Position numbers and translations under genes: made by a program
Assembly: GCA_947166385.1 (NCBI GenBank)
Contig: CAMVEB010000011.1
Location: 1-64,000 of the forward strand
DNA: 64,000 nucleotides
Direction: 5' to 3'
Origin: an uncultured Clostridia bacterium
GTDB lineage: Bacteria > Bacillota > Clostridia > Christensenellales > Aristaeellaceae
Shown: in pieces, positions 37,575 through 45,529 of the stretch
Numbering within the stretch: position 1 is the first letter of the stretch
Layout of the letters: each line of letters starts with the position of its first letter
The notes under the pieces: generated by a model
What the model was told of the DNA's origin: nothing
The model's database searches: none
What the model saw: the letters and a program-made list of their open reading frames with translations, nothing else

Positions 37575-37608
37575 AAAGAAAAAAGATACCGGGGGGAGCG
37601 TGGCTTCT

Positions 37609-38925
37609 ATGGCTTCCGGAAAGCAAAAGCGATTTAACAAAACAGAATGGTCCTGGATCTTCTATGACTGGGCCAACTCCATCTACGCCACCAATATCAT
37701 GGCAGCAATCTTCCCAATTCTATATTCCCAGATAGCCGGGAAGGGGACACCCGGGGATCATCTCTACGGCTACGCTGTTTCCTTCGCCAATCTGCTGGTG
37801 GCCGTGCTGGCGCCGTACCTGGGCTCCATCGCGGACTTTCGCGGGATGAAGAAAAAGCTCTGGCTCGGCTTCATGTTGGCCGGCGTCATCTTCACCGCAG
37901 TCATGGGCATCGTCGGCAGCTGGCAGCTGATGCTGCTGGGCTTTGTCATCAGCCGTATCGGGTTCAGTGGCTCCTGCATGTTCTATGACAGTTTCCTGAC
38001 AGACGTCACCAAGCCGGAAAAAATGGATGAAGTCAGCTCCTGGGGGTTTGCCATGGGGTACATCGGCGGTTCCACGATCCCCTTCCTGATCTCCATCGGC
38101 ATCATGATCCTGATGAACATGAGCGAACTGAGCATGCGCATCGCCGTGCTGATCGTGCCGGTCTGGTGGCTGGTGTTCTCCCTGCCCTTCATGCGCAATG
38201 TGCACCAGGTTTCCTACGTGGATACTCCGCCAGCTGAGCTGGGCAAGGTTGCGTGGAAGAATACCGTCGGCACCTTTAAAAGCATTCTGAAGAACAAGGC
38301 CATCCTGTTCTTCTTGCTCGCCTATTTCTTCTATATTGACGGCGTCGATACGATTATCTCCATGGCCACGAAGTACGGTGATACCCTCGGGCTCGGTGCC
38401 ATCGGCATGATTCTCGCCCTGCTGGTCACCCAGCTGGTCGCCATGCCCTGCAGTATTCTCTTCGGCAAGTGGGCGAAGAAAATCGGCACCCTGAAGCTGA
38501 TTACCTTCTCCGTCCTGATGTACGCCTTCATTACAATTGTCGGCTTCTCCATGGGCTATATTGTGGACTTCAGTGCAAGTTTGGGGCTGACTATGGAAAA
38601 GGCCGTCTCCATCAGCCAGGTGCTCTTCTGGATCCTGGCCACCCTCGTCGGAACGGTGCAGGGCGGCATCCAGGCGCTGAGCCGCAGCTATTTTGGCCAG
38701 CTGATCCCGCCGGAGCGAAGCGGCGAATACTTCGGTTTCATGGATATCTTCGGCAAGTTTGCCTGTGTCATCGGTCCCGCGCTCTATGAGCTCTTCTATG
38801 GTCTGACCGGCAAGGCCTGTTTCGGGATCCTCAGCATCATCCTGTTGTTCATCCTCGGCTTCCTGTTCCTGAGCGTCGGCCGGAAGCATTTCCACATCGC
38901 CGAACACGGAGAAGTTCAGGAATAA
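37609..38925 (+). CDS. MFS transporter, UMF1 (Atg22-like) family
   Basis: 438 aa from the ATG at 37609 (GGGGGGAG is about 10 nt upstream; an in-frame GTG at 37600 is too close to it). Twelve hydrophobic segments are visible. The WSWIFYDWANSIYATNIMAAIFP N-terminus and the loop DFRGMKKK are typical of UMF1 proteins, related to vacuolar Atg22. A late RSYFGQLIPPERSGEYFG segment is also family-typical. The substrate is unknown, possibly amino acids. It ends at a bidirectional terminator. Confidence 0.88.
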   Translation: MASGKQKRFNKTEWSWIFYDWANSIYATNIMAAIFPILYSQIAGKGTPGDHLYGYAVSFANLLVAVLAPYLGSIADFRGMKKKLWLGFMLAGVIFTAVMGIVGSWQLMLLGFVISRIGFSGSCMFYDSFLTDVTKPEKMDEVSSWGFAMGYIGGSTIPFLISIGIMILMNMSELSMRIAVLIVPVWWLVFSLPFMRNVHQVSYVDTPPAELGKVAWKNTVGTFKSILKNKAILFFLLAYFFYIDGVDTIISMATKYGDTLGLGAIGMILALLVTQLVAMPCSILFGKWAKKIGTLKLITFSVLMYAFITIVGFSMGYIVDFSASLGLTMEKAVSISQVLFWILATLVGTVQGGIQALSRSYFGQLIPPERSGEYFGFMDIFGKFACVIGPALYELFYGLTGKACFGILSIILLFILGFLFLSVGRKHFHIAEHGEVQE

Positions 38926-38940
38926 ATGCAGGCATACCGA

Positions 38941-38973
38941 AAACCGCCGCATCATCTGCGGCGGTTATTTTTT
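38941..38973. terminator. Bidirectional terminator
   Basis: An 8-bp perfect stem ACCGCCGC / GCGGCGGT with a 7-nt loop; TATTTTTT follows on plus and TTTTCGG on minus. It overlaps the stop codon of the J-domain gene. Confidence 0.88.
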
Positions 38974-39492
38974 CCGGATATTCTTCAGGACTTTTTTCAT
39001 CCTGCCATGAATGGTGGCCTGCTCCCTCTGAGCCACGACAGCGGCCAGCGCGCCGCTTCGGTATACATTGTTCTCCGGGCTCAGGCGGATCGCCTCCCGA
39101 AATGACTGGTGCGCGCTGTCATACTGTTCCAGCGCCATCAGCACTTTTCCCTGCATATAATACCAGTCCCCGTCCCGCTTTTCGCTGCGCATCAACTGCC
39201 GAAGCGCAGCCTCCGGATTATCCCGGGCCAGGGATCGCTCCGCCATCAGGATCACTTCCGCAGTGCTCGGCTCCATGCCGGGTTGCTGCGGATGGTTCCG
39301 AGGCGAAGCCAGTCTCAGCGCTTCCTCATAGGCCAGGTTCAGCGCCACCATACGTGTCTGAGCTTCTTCCTTCATGCGCGGATCCTGGATCATATCCGGG
39401 TGGCACTGTTTGACCAGCGCCCGGTAAGCGGCACGGATTTCATCCGGATCCGCCCATCCCTGAAGCCCCAGAACCTCGAACGGATTATTCAT
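38965..39492 (-). CDS. J-domain protein with TPR-like tail
   Basis: 175 aa. Residues 1-65 are a J domain with the HPD tripeptide in KQCHPDMIQDP, so it should stimulate an Hsp70 ATPase. The C-terminal half contains a TPR-like segment (GKVLMALEQYDSAHQSFREAIRLSPEN) and a basic end. It lacks the Gly/Phe and zinc regions of DnaJ. It starts 21 nt after murA on the same strand. Which Hsp70 it serves is unknown. Confidence 0.87.
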   Translation of the reverse strand: MNNPFEVLGLQGWADPDEIRAAYRALVKQCHPDMIQDPRMKEEAQTRMVALNLAYEEALRLASPRNHPQQPGMEPSTAEVILMAERSLARDNPEAALRQLMRSEKRDGDWYYMQGKVLMALEQYDSAHQSFREAIRLSPENNVYRSGALAAVVAQREQATIHGRMKKVLKNIRKK

Positions 39493-39513
39493 GAACGACT
39501 CCCTTCCGGCTGT

Positions 39514-40779
39514 TTACAGCACCGGTTCACGCCGGATCTCCGCCCCCAGTGAGCGAAGCTTGTCTTCAATATGCTCGTATCCCCGGTCAATATACCCCGG
39601 TTCATAAATTTCAGATGTTCCCCGCGCCATCAGGCTGGCAATAATCAATGCCGCTCCGGCACGCAGATCGGTAGCCGTCATCGGCGCGCTGTACAACTCT
39701 GAAACACCCTCGATAATTGCGGTGCGCCCCATCACGCGGACATGCGCCCCCATCCGGCGGATTTCATCCAGATGGCGGAAACGCTGCTCAAAAATGGTTT
39801 CCGTAACAATACTGGTCCCCTTCGCTGTCGTCAGCAGAGCACTCATCGGCTGCTGCAGATCCGTCGGGAAACCGGGATACACCTGCGTTTTCACATTGAT
39901 CGCCCGACGCTGACCGACCACATGCACGCGAATCGCATCATCCTGGTCTGTCACCTTGACACCCATCTCCAGCAGCTTGGCACTCAGCGCGTCCATATGC
40001 GTGGGAATGCAGCCGTTGATGATAATATCCCCGCCGGTGGCGGCTGCGGCAATCATCAGTGTCCCGGTTTCGATCTGGTCAGGAATCACCGCATAGGTGC
40101 TGCCATGCAGATACTGCACGCCGCGGATGCGGATGATATCCGTTCCGGCACCGCGGATCCGCGCGCCCATGCTGTTCAGGAAGTTCGCCAGGTCAACGAT
40201 GTGGGGCTCCTTCGCCGCGTTATAAATAACCGTGTTCCCCTTCGCCTTGCAGGCGGCGAGCATCACGTTCACCGTAGCACCAACGGTCACGATATCAAAG
40301 AAAACATCCCCGCCAGTCAACTGTTCGCATTCCGCGGTCAGGATACCGCCGATCTCGCCGGCTTCCGCACCGATAGCCTGGAAGCCTTTCAGGTGTTGAT
40401 CCACCGGGCGCGTCCCGATCTCGCAGCCTCCGGGGGTGGGAATTTTTGCTTTTCCGCAGCGTCCCAGCAGCGCGCCCAGCAGGTAATAGCTGGCGCGCAG
40501 GCGCTGTGCATTGTGGTAGGAGATGGAGATGCCCTCCGCCGGGCGCGGATCGACGCGCATCATCTTCCCCGGTTCATACTCGACCCTGGCGCCCAGCTCC
40601 GTCAGGATATCCGCCAGAGCGTGGACATCCTCGATATCCGGAAGGTTCTCAATGGTGCAGGGCTCATTACACAGCAGGGTTGCCGGGATCACTGCGACGG
40701 CTGTATTCTTCCCGCCGCTGACGCGCACCTGGCCTTCCAGCGCGTGCCCGCCGGTCACAAGCATCCGCTCTTTACCCAA
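39514..40779 (-). CDS. murA: UDP-N-acetylglucosamine 1-carboxyvinyltransferase
   Basis: 421 aa from a TTG at 40779. GGAGG lies 7 nt upstream of this TTG, whereas the ATG at 40764 is 22 nt away; the resulting length equals the family norm. It performs the first committed step of peptidoglycan synthesis with phosphoenolpyruvate. Seen: VSGGKNTAVAVIPATLL, the catalytic-loop Cys in GGCEIGTRPVDQHLKGF, and YPGFPTDLQQP near residue 300. It is followed by the J-domain gene in the same unit. Confidence 0.95.
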   Translation of the reverse strand: MGKERMLVTGGHALEGQVRVSGGKNTAVAVIPATLLCNEPCTIENLPDIEDVHALADILTELGARVEYEPGKMMRVDPRPAEGISISYHNAQRLRASYYLLGALLGRCGKAKIPTPGGCEIGTRPVDQHLKGFQAIGAEAGEIGGILTAECEQLTGGDVFFDIVTVGATVNVMLAACKAKGNTVIYNAAKEPHIVDLANFLNSMGARIRGAGTDIIRIRGVQYLHGSTYAVIPDQIETGTLMIAAAATGGDIIINGCIPTHMDALSAKLLEMGVKVTDQDDAIRVHVVGQRRAINVKTQVYPGFPTDLQQPMSALLTTAKGTSIVTETIFEQRFRHLDEIRRMGAHVRVMGRTAIIEGVSELYSAPMTATDLRAGAALIIASLMARGTSEIYEPGYIDRGYEHIEDKLRSLGAEIRREPVL

Positions 40780-40812
40780 AGAATTCACCTCCCGCGGAAT
40801 TTCCTTCTGTCT

Positions 40813-40841
40813 ATTATACACGCTTCCGCCCCTGCTGACAA
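40813..40841 (-). promoter_or_regulatory. murA promoter
   Basis: Minus-strand TTGTCA, 17-bp spacer, TATAAT. Confidence 0.85.
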
Positions 40842-40864
40842 GCCAATGAAATCCTTTGCCCGCA

Positions 40865-40893
40865 TTGACGTGGGAAAAAGAAACAGGTACAAT
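40865..40893 (+). promoter_or_regulatory. Promoter of the small membrane protein unit
   Basis: TTGACG, 17-bp spacer, TACAAT, divergent from the murA promoter. Confidence 0.8.
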
Positions 40894-40922
40894 GATTTCT
40901 GCGATACAGGGAGGAAATGCGT

Positions 40923-41138
40923 ATGAACAGAAAGCTGATAGTCCCCGGCGGAATCCTGTGGATTGCCGGGCTGGTGCTGAGCATTGTCGGGATGAATATC
41001 CGGACGGATACCGGGAAGTGGATGGCGATCGTCGGGAATATCCTGTTTCTGATCGGGCTGGGCATCACAGGCGCCGCCTGGATGATGGCCCGCAGGAGTG
41101 AGGAGCAGGCCAGGCAGGAGAAAGAGAAGGAGGCATGA
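40923..41138 (+). CDS. Small two-helix membrane protein
   Basis: 71 aa. The ATG at 40923 has GGGAGGAA 8 nt upstream; an in-frame ATG at 40917 is only 2 nt from it. Two hydrophobic segments (about 6-24 and 34-56) with an NIRTDTGKW turn between them are followed by a charged tail rich in Glu and Lys. No family recognised. The next gene's SD overlaps its end, so both are co-transcribed. Confidence 0.75.
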   Translation: MNRKLIVPGGILWIAGLVLSIVGMNIRTDTGKWMAIVGNILFLIGLGITGAAWMMARRSEEQARQEKEKEA

Positions 41139-41142
41139 TCCC

Positions 41143-42027
41143 GTGTTCCGGAGATTCCTGTGCGTTTTCCTTTTGCTGGTGGCACTGTTTCCTTTTTCCG
41201 CCGCCTGCGGGGAGGAAGAAGCGCTCCCGCCCGCGGAATACGCGTACAGGGGGCGCGTTGTCTGCTCCTATGAGTCGGAAACGCTGCACTTTTCCATCGA
41301 AAAATGCAGGCCCGGCGGGGCGCTGTGCTACCTGACCAAAATCTGGGTGAGCGATCCTGCCCGGCAGATCCGGAAAGCGACCGCCGAATGGGAAAAGGAC
41401 ATCCGCCTGCCCATGACCATCGCCTCCGGGATCGAAGAGGCCCTGCTGGCCTCGAACGCCAGCGGATATGTCAGCCCAACCTATCCCGGCATTCCGGATC
41501 ATTATCCGGGAACCAGTGAGGACTATTATTACACCCCGCTGGGGTCCCTGACCGTGACCGACGGAGAGGTTTTCCGCAACCTGTCCGGCGTTCCCTATTA
41601 CGGCCTGACGCTGGAGGCAGACGGGCTCCATATGTACACCGGCGAAGAGAATGAAACCGTGCTTTCCGCTTCCCCGAGGCAGACCTGGGCCTTCTACGAG
41701 CAGTGTGGCATGCAGCGCGACGGGGAAGATCTGCTGCCGAATGAGAAGGAATGGCCCTTCGCCGGGCGGACACACGCGAGAACCGTGCTGGCCCGGGTGG
41801 ACCGTAACAATTATCTGATGCTGCACATCACGCGGGAATATAACTCCGGCCTGACGCTCTATCAGGTTAGCAGCTTTTTATCGAAGAATTTTTCGACCGA
41901 ATGGGTCTATAATCTCGACGGCGGGCCTTCCTCTGCCCTGATGTACCGCCAGCAGCCGGGCCGGAAAATGCGCCTGCTGACCAGAAAAGGCCAGAAGATC
42001 GCGGATATCATCTATTTCACCGACTGA
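41143..42027 (+). CDS. Secreted phosphodiester-glycosidase-like (NAGPA) protein
   Basis: 294 aa from a GTG at 41143, with AAGGAGG 9 nt upstream. A signal peptide spans about residues 1-22 and ends SAACGEEE, possibly a lipobox with a weak -3 position. The NAGPA/DUF2233 signature is visible near the C-terminus as NLDGGPSSALMY, and IASGIEEALLASNASGY matches the early conserved region. Proteins of this family remove or rearrange glycosyl phosphodiesters at the cell surface in some bacteria. It is convergent with the SH3 gene. Confidence 0.82.
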   Translation: MFRRFLCVFLLLVALFPFSAACGEEEALPPAEYAYRGRVVCSYESETLHFSIEKCRPGGALCYLTKIWVSDPARQIRKATAEWEKDIRLPMTIASGIEEALLASNASGYVSPTYPGIPDHYPGTSEDYYYTPLGSLTVTDGEVFRNLSGVPYYGLTLEADGLHMYTGEENETVLSASPRQTWAFYEQCGMQRDGEDLLPNEKEWPFAGRTHARTVLARVDRNNYLMLHITREYNSGLTLYQVSSFLSKNFSTEWVYNLDGGPSSALMYRQQPGRKMRLLTRKGQKIADIIYFTD

Positions 42028-42061
42028 TCCGCACCTTCCGGCCCTGCCGTTTCTCCCTGCT

Positions 42062-42910
42062 TTACTCCGCGGCAGCCGCCTGCTGGGGCAGCTCCCCGGT
42101 GATAAATTTTGTCTGAATAAATCCATGGTATCCGCCCGCATCCACCTCGGCCCATTTTCCCGTTTCGTCCACCAGGTAGATGCTCAGTGGTGTACCCAGC
42201 GCAATCTGCAGTTTTCCCTTGCCTTTGCCCTTCACCACGTCGCCGTAAACCGGCACGGTATCCTCCCCCCGGGTCCGTCCTTTGACGCTGGCCACGCCCG
42301 CGGTGTAAGGGATCTGCATATTCGGCAGAAACTGCAGGTAATCGTTCCACAGGTAGCCGAGGGGATATACATACCCCGCGTTGTCCAGCACGACCTTGGC
42401 CCAGTCTTTGCCGACAGCTACTACCCGGACTACCATGCCCCGTCCGACCCGGCACATGACCAGAGACTTGGTATTCGGTTTGGCGTGCAGTTTCGCCTCG
42501 GAAACCTTGCCGGTCGGTGTAACCACCGCCAGCATCTTATCCTCCGGGGCTTCCGATTCCCATCTTAGCCGCCAGGTTTCCACCAGCTGCTCCGCGTCGT
42601 TCACCAGAACCATGGAACGGGCCAGGCCCATATAAACCACCTTGGCCTCTGTTTCGTTCCCGGCATCATCCGTGAGGAAAGTCCTGGCTTCCACGCCGTT
42701 GCGGATCGCCGCCTTGGCGATGCCCCGCTGCCATGCGGCATCCCGGTCAACCTGGCTGATCTCTTCCTCAGGCTCCTCCGGGAGCTCAGGAACATAGTCG
42801 TCACCGCCGACCTCCATGTTGGGAGCCCATATGGCATCAGTATCCGCCAGGGCTGACAATGCCGTACACAACACTGCGACCAGCACCATCCAGGCTATCC
42901 CACGTCTCAT
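42062..42910 (-). CDS. Secreted protein with two SH3-like domains
   Basis: 282 aa from the ATG at 42910 (AGGAGG upstream); an earlier ATG at 42931 is possible. A signal peptide (about 1-22, ending ALSALADT) precedes an acidic linker and an Arg/Ala-rich region. Two bacterial SH3-like segments follow: SEAKLHAKPNTKSLVMCRVG to YVYPLGYL, and a C-terminal one ending WAEVDAGGYHGFIQTKFI. Such domains bind cell wall peptides. No catalytic domain is seen. Confidence 0.78.
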   Translation of the reverse strand: MRRGIAWMVLVAVLCTALSALADTDAIWAPNMEVGGDDYVPELPEEPEEEISQVDRDAAWQRGIAKAAIRNGVEARTFLTDDAGNETEAKVVYMGLARSMVLVNDAEQLVETWRLRWESEAPEDKMLAVVTPTGKVSEAKLHAKPNTKSLVMCRVGRGMVVRVVAVGKDWAKVVLDNAGYVYPLGYLWNDYLQFLPNMQIPYTAGVASVKGRTRGEDTVPVYGDVVKGKGKGKLQIALGTPLSIYLVDETGKWAEVDAGGYHGFIQTKFITGELPQQAAAAE

Positions 42911-42941
42911 CGGCAGCTCCTCCTGTCTCATGATTATGTTG

Positions 42942-42971
42942 ATTATCCCATAAAACGACCCGGTTTGTCAA
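42942..42971 (-). promoter_or_regulatory. Promoter of the SH3 protein gene
   Basis: Minus-strand TTGACA, 18-bp spacer, GATAAT. Confidence 0.78.
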
Positions 42972-42980
42972 CCATTTTGT

Positions 42981-42997
42981 AATATTTTCGAAATATT
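42981..42997. repeat. Inverted repeat AATATTT-TCG-AAATATT
   Basis: Perfect 7-bp arms with a 3-nt centre lie between the divergent SH3 and radical SAM genes, just upstream of the SH3 promoter. It may be an operator. Confidence 0.6.
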
Positions 42998-43031
42998 TTG
43001 AACGTGGAATAACACGCGGAAAGGATCCTCC

Positions 43032-44198
43032 ATGAAGATTTCAAAACAGGATGCCCTGACCTGGTTCCAATTCTTTGCCGACCTTCCGGAGGACGAGCCT
43101 CTCGGCTGCCGGCAGCAGGAAATCGCCCTTGCCGTCTTTGCGCAGATTGAGGATGCCGTGGAGGCTCACCGGGCAGAGATGCTTTGCCGCATTCCCGGGC
43201 TGAAGGCCATCGTGGCGGATCATCCGGAAGGCATCCCCTATACGCCTTCCCTTCCGGCCTGCACGCTGTACCTCGGATCCGCGGATCGTTTCCCCGCCGG
43301 CTGTCGCAGCTGTCTGCTGGGCAGCGGCCTCTCTGCCGTCCGGAAAACCAACCGCTGCAACGCGGCCTGCCCCTTCTGCTATGACTACGGTGTCCTGGAT
43401 CAGATTCCCCCCATCGGCGAAGGCCTGTGGGAAATCGGCGGAGGCCGCTACCGGGAAGAGGATCTGGATCTGCTCTTCGCACTGCAGCGGAAGCCGACCG
43501 GCGTCGCCTATGTCTACCTGGAGCCGTTCATGGAGATTGAAAAGTATTACGGCATCATCCGCCGCTTCCATGACGCCGGAGTCCACCAGCATATGTACAC
43601 AAACGGCATCGGGGCCGACGAAGAAAACCTCCGGGCCCTGGGTGAATCCGGGCTGGATGAGCTGCGATTCAACCTGGGAGCCACCGGCTGCTCGGACCGG
43701 GTGATCCGCGCGATGGAAACCGCGAAGCGATTCATCCCACAGGTCGGCATCGAAACTCCTATGACCCGGGAGTTTGACCGTATTTTTCGGGATAAGAGGC
43801 GGATTATCCTGGACACGGGTATTGATTTTATCAACTGCGCCGAACTCCATCTGAATGAAAACAATCTCCCCAATTATTGGGGAGAAAACATGTACTTCTG
43901 CCGGATGGGCTACCTGAGCCCGGTCTTCAGCCGGGATCTGACACTTTCCCTGATGATGACCGCCGCGGAAGAAAAATGGCCCGTTGCTGTGCACGACTGC
44001 TCCAACCGGACCAAATTTGCCCGGGATCTGAACCTGCGGGCAAAGGAAGGGGGATGGTTCGGCCAGACCAGCTACGGCTGCGAGTTCGAACGCATCCCCT
44101 ACGGGGCATTTCTGCCCGTGCTGCAGGACCCCGCCTTCGCCTTCATTGAGGAAGAACCGCTCCCGCCGGGTTTCCGCCCCGGCGATGTCATTCTGTAA
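43032..44198 (+). CDS. Radical SAM protein of unknown function
   Basis: 388 aa. The cluster ligands are C109, C113 and C116 in TNRCNAACPFCYDYG. An extra C-x2-C pair (C91, C94 in AGCRSCLLG) stands directly before the domain. The SAM-binding region continues with VAYVYLEPFMEIEKYY and an HQHMYTNGIGA strand. The C-terminal 90 residues contain two further conserved-looking Cys (HDCSNRTKF and SYGCEFER). The substrate is unknown. It overlaps convergent lysA by 11 nt. GGAAAGGA acts as SD. Confidence 0.82.
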   Translation: MKISKQDALTWFQFFADLPEDEPLGCRQQEIALAVFAQIEDAVEAHRAEMLCRIPGLKAIVADHPEGIPYTPSLPACTLYLGSADRFPAGCRSCLLGSGLSAVRKTNRCNAACPFCYDYGVLDQIPPIGEGLWEIGGGRYREEDLDLLFALQRKPTGVAYVYLEPFMEIEKYYGIIRRFHDAGVHQHMYTNGIGADEENLRALGESGLDELRFNLGATGCSDRVIRAMETAKRFIPQVGIETPMTREFDRIFRDKRRIILDTGIDFINCAELHLNENNLPNYWGENMYFCRMGYLSPVFSRDLTLSLMMTAAEEKWPVAVHDCSNRTKFARDLNLRAKEGGWFGQTSYGCEFERIPYGAFLPVLQDPAFAFIEEEPLPPGFRPGDVIL

Positions 44199-45471
44199 CC
44201 GGTTTATTCGTCTTCTTCAGACATAACGCCTCAGCTGCCGGATCCCCGTCCAGCGTGGCAAAATAATCCTCCGCCCGTTCTGCCCGCCGGATCATCCGGA
44301 AGCTGCCGTCCGCCGTGTGCAGGATCTCCGCGCCGCGCAGCCGGCCGTTGTAGTTGTATCCCATGGCAGATCCGTGGGCGCCCGTATCGTGGATCACCAG
44401 CAGGTCTCCCAACCGGATTTCCGGCAGAGGCCTTTCAATTGCGAATTTGTCATTGTTCTCGCAGAGGCTGCCGGTAATGTCGTAGATATGATCTGCCGGC
44501 GCCTCTCTTTTTCCGCAGACCGTAATGTGGTGGTATGCACCGTACATGGCCGGACGCATCAGATGCACCGCACAGGCATCGACGCCGATATAGTCGCGGT
44601 AGATCTTCTTTTCGTGCACCGCATGGGTCACCAGCCAGCCGGCCGGGCCCGTCATCCAGCGGCCCAGTTCCGTCTTCACGGCCACACCACCCTCAGGCAC
44701 CTCCTCTTCAAAAACTTTCCGCACGCCTTCACCGACAGCCCCGATATCAATCTCCGGCTCCTCCGGCCGGTAGGGAATCCCAATGCCTCCGGAAAGATCC
44801 ACAAATGTGAATCGCAGCCCGCTCCCGACAGCCAGCTCCTTCCCCAGTTTCAGAAGCGCCTTTGCCAGTTCCGGATAATAGCTTCCGTCCGTCGTGTTGG
44901 AGGAAAGGAACGCGTGCAACCCAAAACTGCGGACGCCCAGCATCTTCAGCCGTTCCAGGCCTTCCCGCAGCTGCTCCGGGGTAAAGCCATACTTAGCCTC
45001 CCCCGGGTTGCCCATGATTGTGTTGCCGATGGAAAAATGTCCGCCGGGATTGTACCGGAGGCAGATGCTCTCCGGCACGCCGCCGTGGGTTCGCAGCAGT
45101 TCGATATCCGTCAGGTCGTCCAGGTTGATCCTGGCGCCCAGCGCCCGGGCTTGAGCAAATTCCTCCGGCGGCATCGCGTTCGCGGAGAGGATCACTTCAT
45201 CCCCTGAAAAACCGCATACTTCCGCCAGCTTCAGTTCCGTGGCGGAAGAGCAGTCGAGCCCGCATCCCTCCTCCTTCAGGATCCGCAGCACTGCTGGATT
45301 GGGCAGGGCTTTTACCGCAAAGTATTCCCGGAAATCTTCGCACCAGGCAAACGCTTTGTTCAGCGCCCGGGCCCGGTTCCGGATCGTTGTTTCATCGTAC
45401 AGATGAAAGGGGGTGGGATACTGTTCTGCCGCGCGCAGGAAAACTTCGTCCTTGAGTGTGAAATTCGGCAT
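44188..45471 (-). CDS. lysA: Diaminopimelate decarboxylase (LysA-like)
   Basis: 427 aa, fold type III PLP enzyme. The PLP lysine is in YFAVKALPNPAVL (about residue 53), the glycine-rich phosphate site is in DLSGGIGIPY, and the active-site Cys and Tyr regions are SLCENNDKFA and AMGYNYNGRLR. It converts meso-diaminopimelate to lysine. The sequence differs from the commonest LysA in several loops, so a related decarboxylase (for example of carboxynorspermidine or ornithine type) is possible. It follows smc by 58 nt on the same strand. Confidence 0.85.
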   Translation of the reverse strand: MPNFTLKDEVFLRAAEQYPTPFHLYDETTIRNRARALNKAFAWCEDFREYFAVKALPNPAVLRILKEEGCGLDCSSATELKLAEVCGFSGDEVILSANAMPPEEFAQARALGARINLDDLTDIELLRTHGGVPESICLRYNPGGHFSIGNTIMGNPGEAKYGFTPEQLREGLERLKMLGVRSFGLHAFLSSNTTDGSYYPELAKALLKLGKELAVGSGLRFTFVDLSGGIGIPYRPEEPEIDIGAVGEGVRKVFEEEVPEGGVAVKTELGRWMTGPAGWLVTHAVHEKKIYRDYIGVDACAVHLMRPAMYGAYHHITVCGKREAPADHIYDITGSLCENNDKFAIERPLPEIRLGDLLVIHDTGAHGSAMGYNYNGRLRGAEILHTADGSFRMIRRAERAEDYFATLDGDPAAEALCLKKTNKPVTE

Positions 45472-45512
45472 GGTTCATCCGCCTCCGTGATTTGATTTCA
45501 TCATTTTGATTT

Positions 45513-45529
45513 CAGGATCGTTGATCCTG
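45513..45529. repeat. Inverted repeat CAGGATC-GTT-GATCCTG
   Basis: Perfect 7-bp arms at the end of smc, before lysA. There is no T-run on the minus strand, so it is not a normal terminator; it could be an operator or an mRNA-processing hairpin. Confidence 0.5.
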
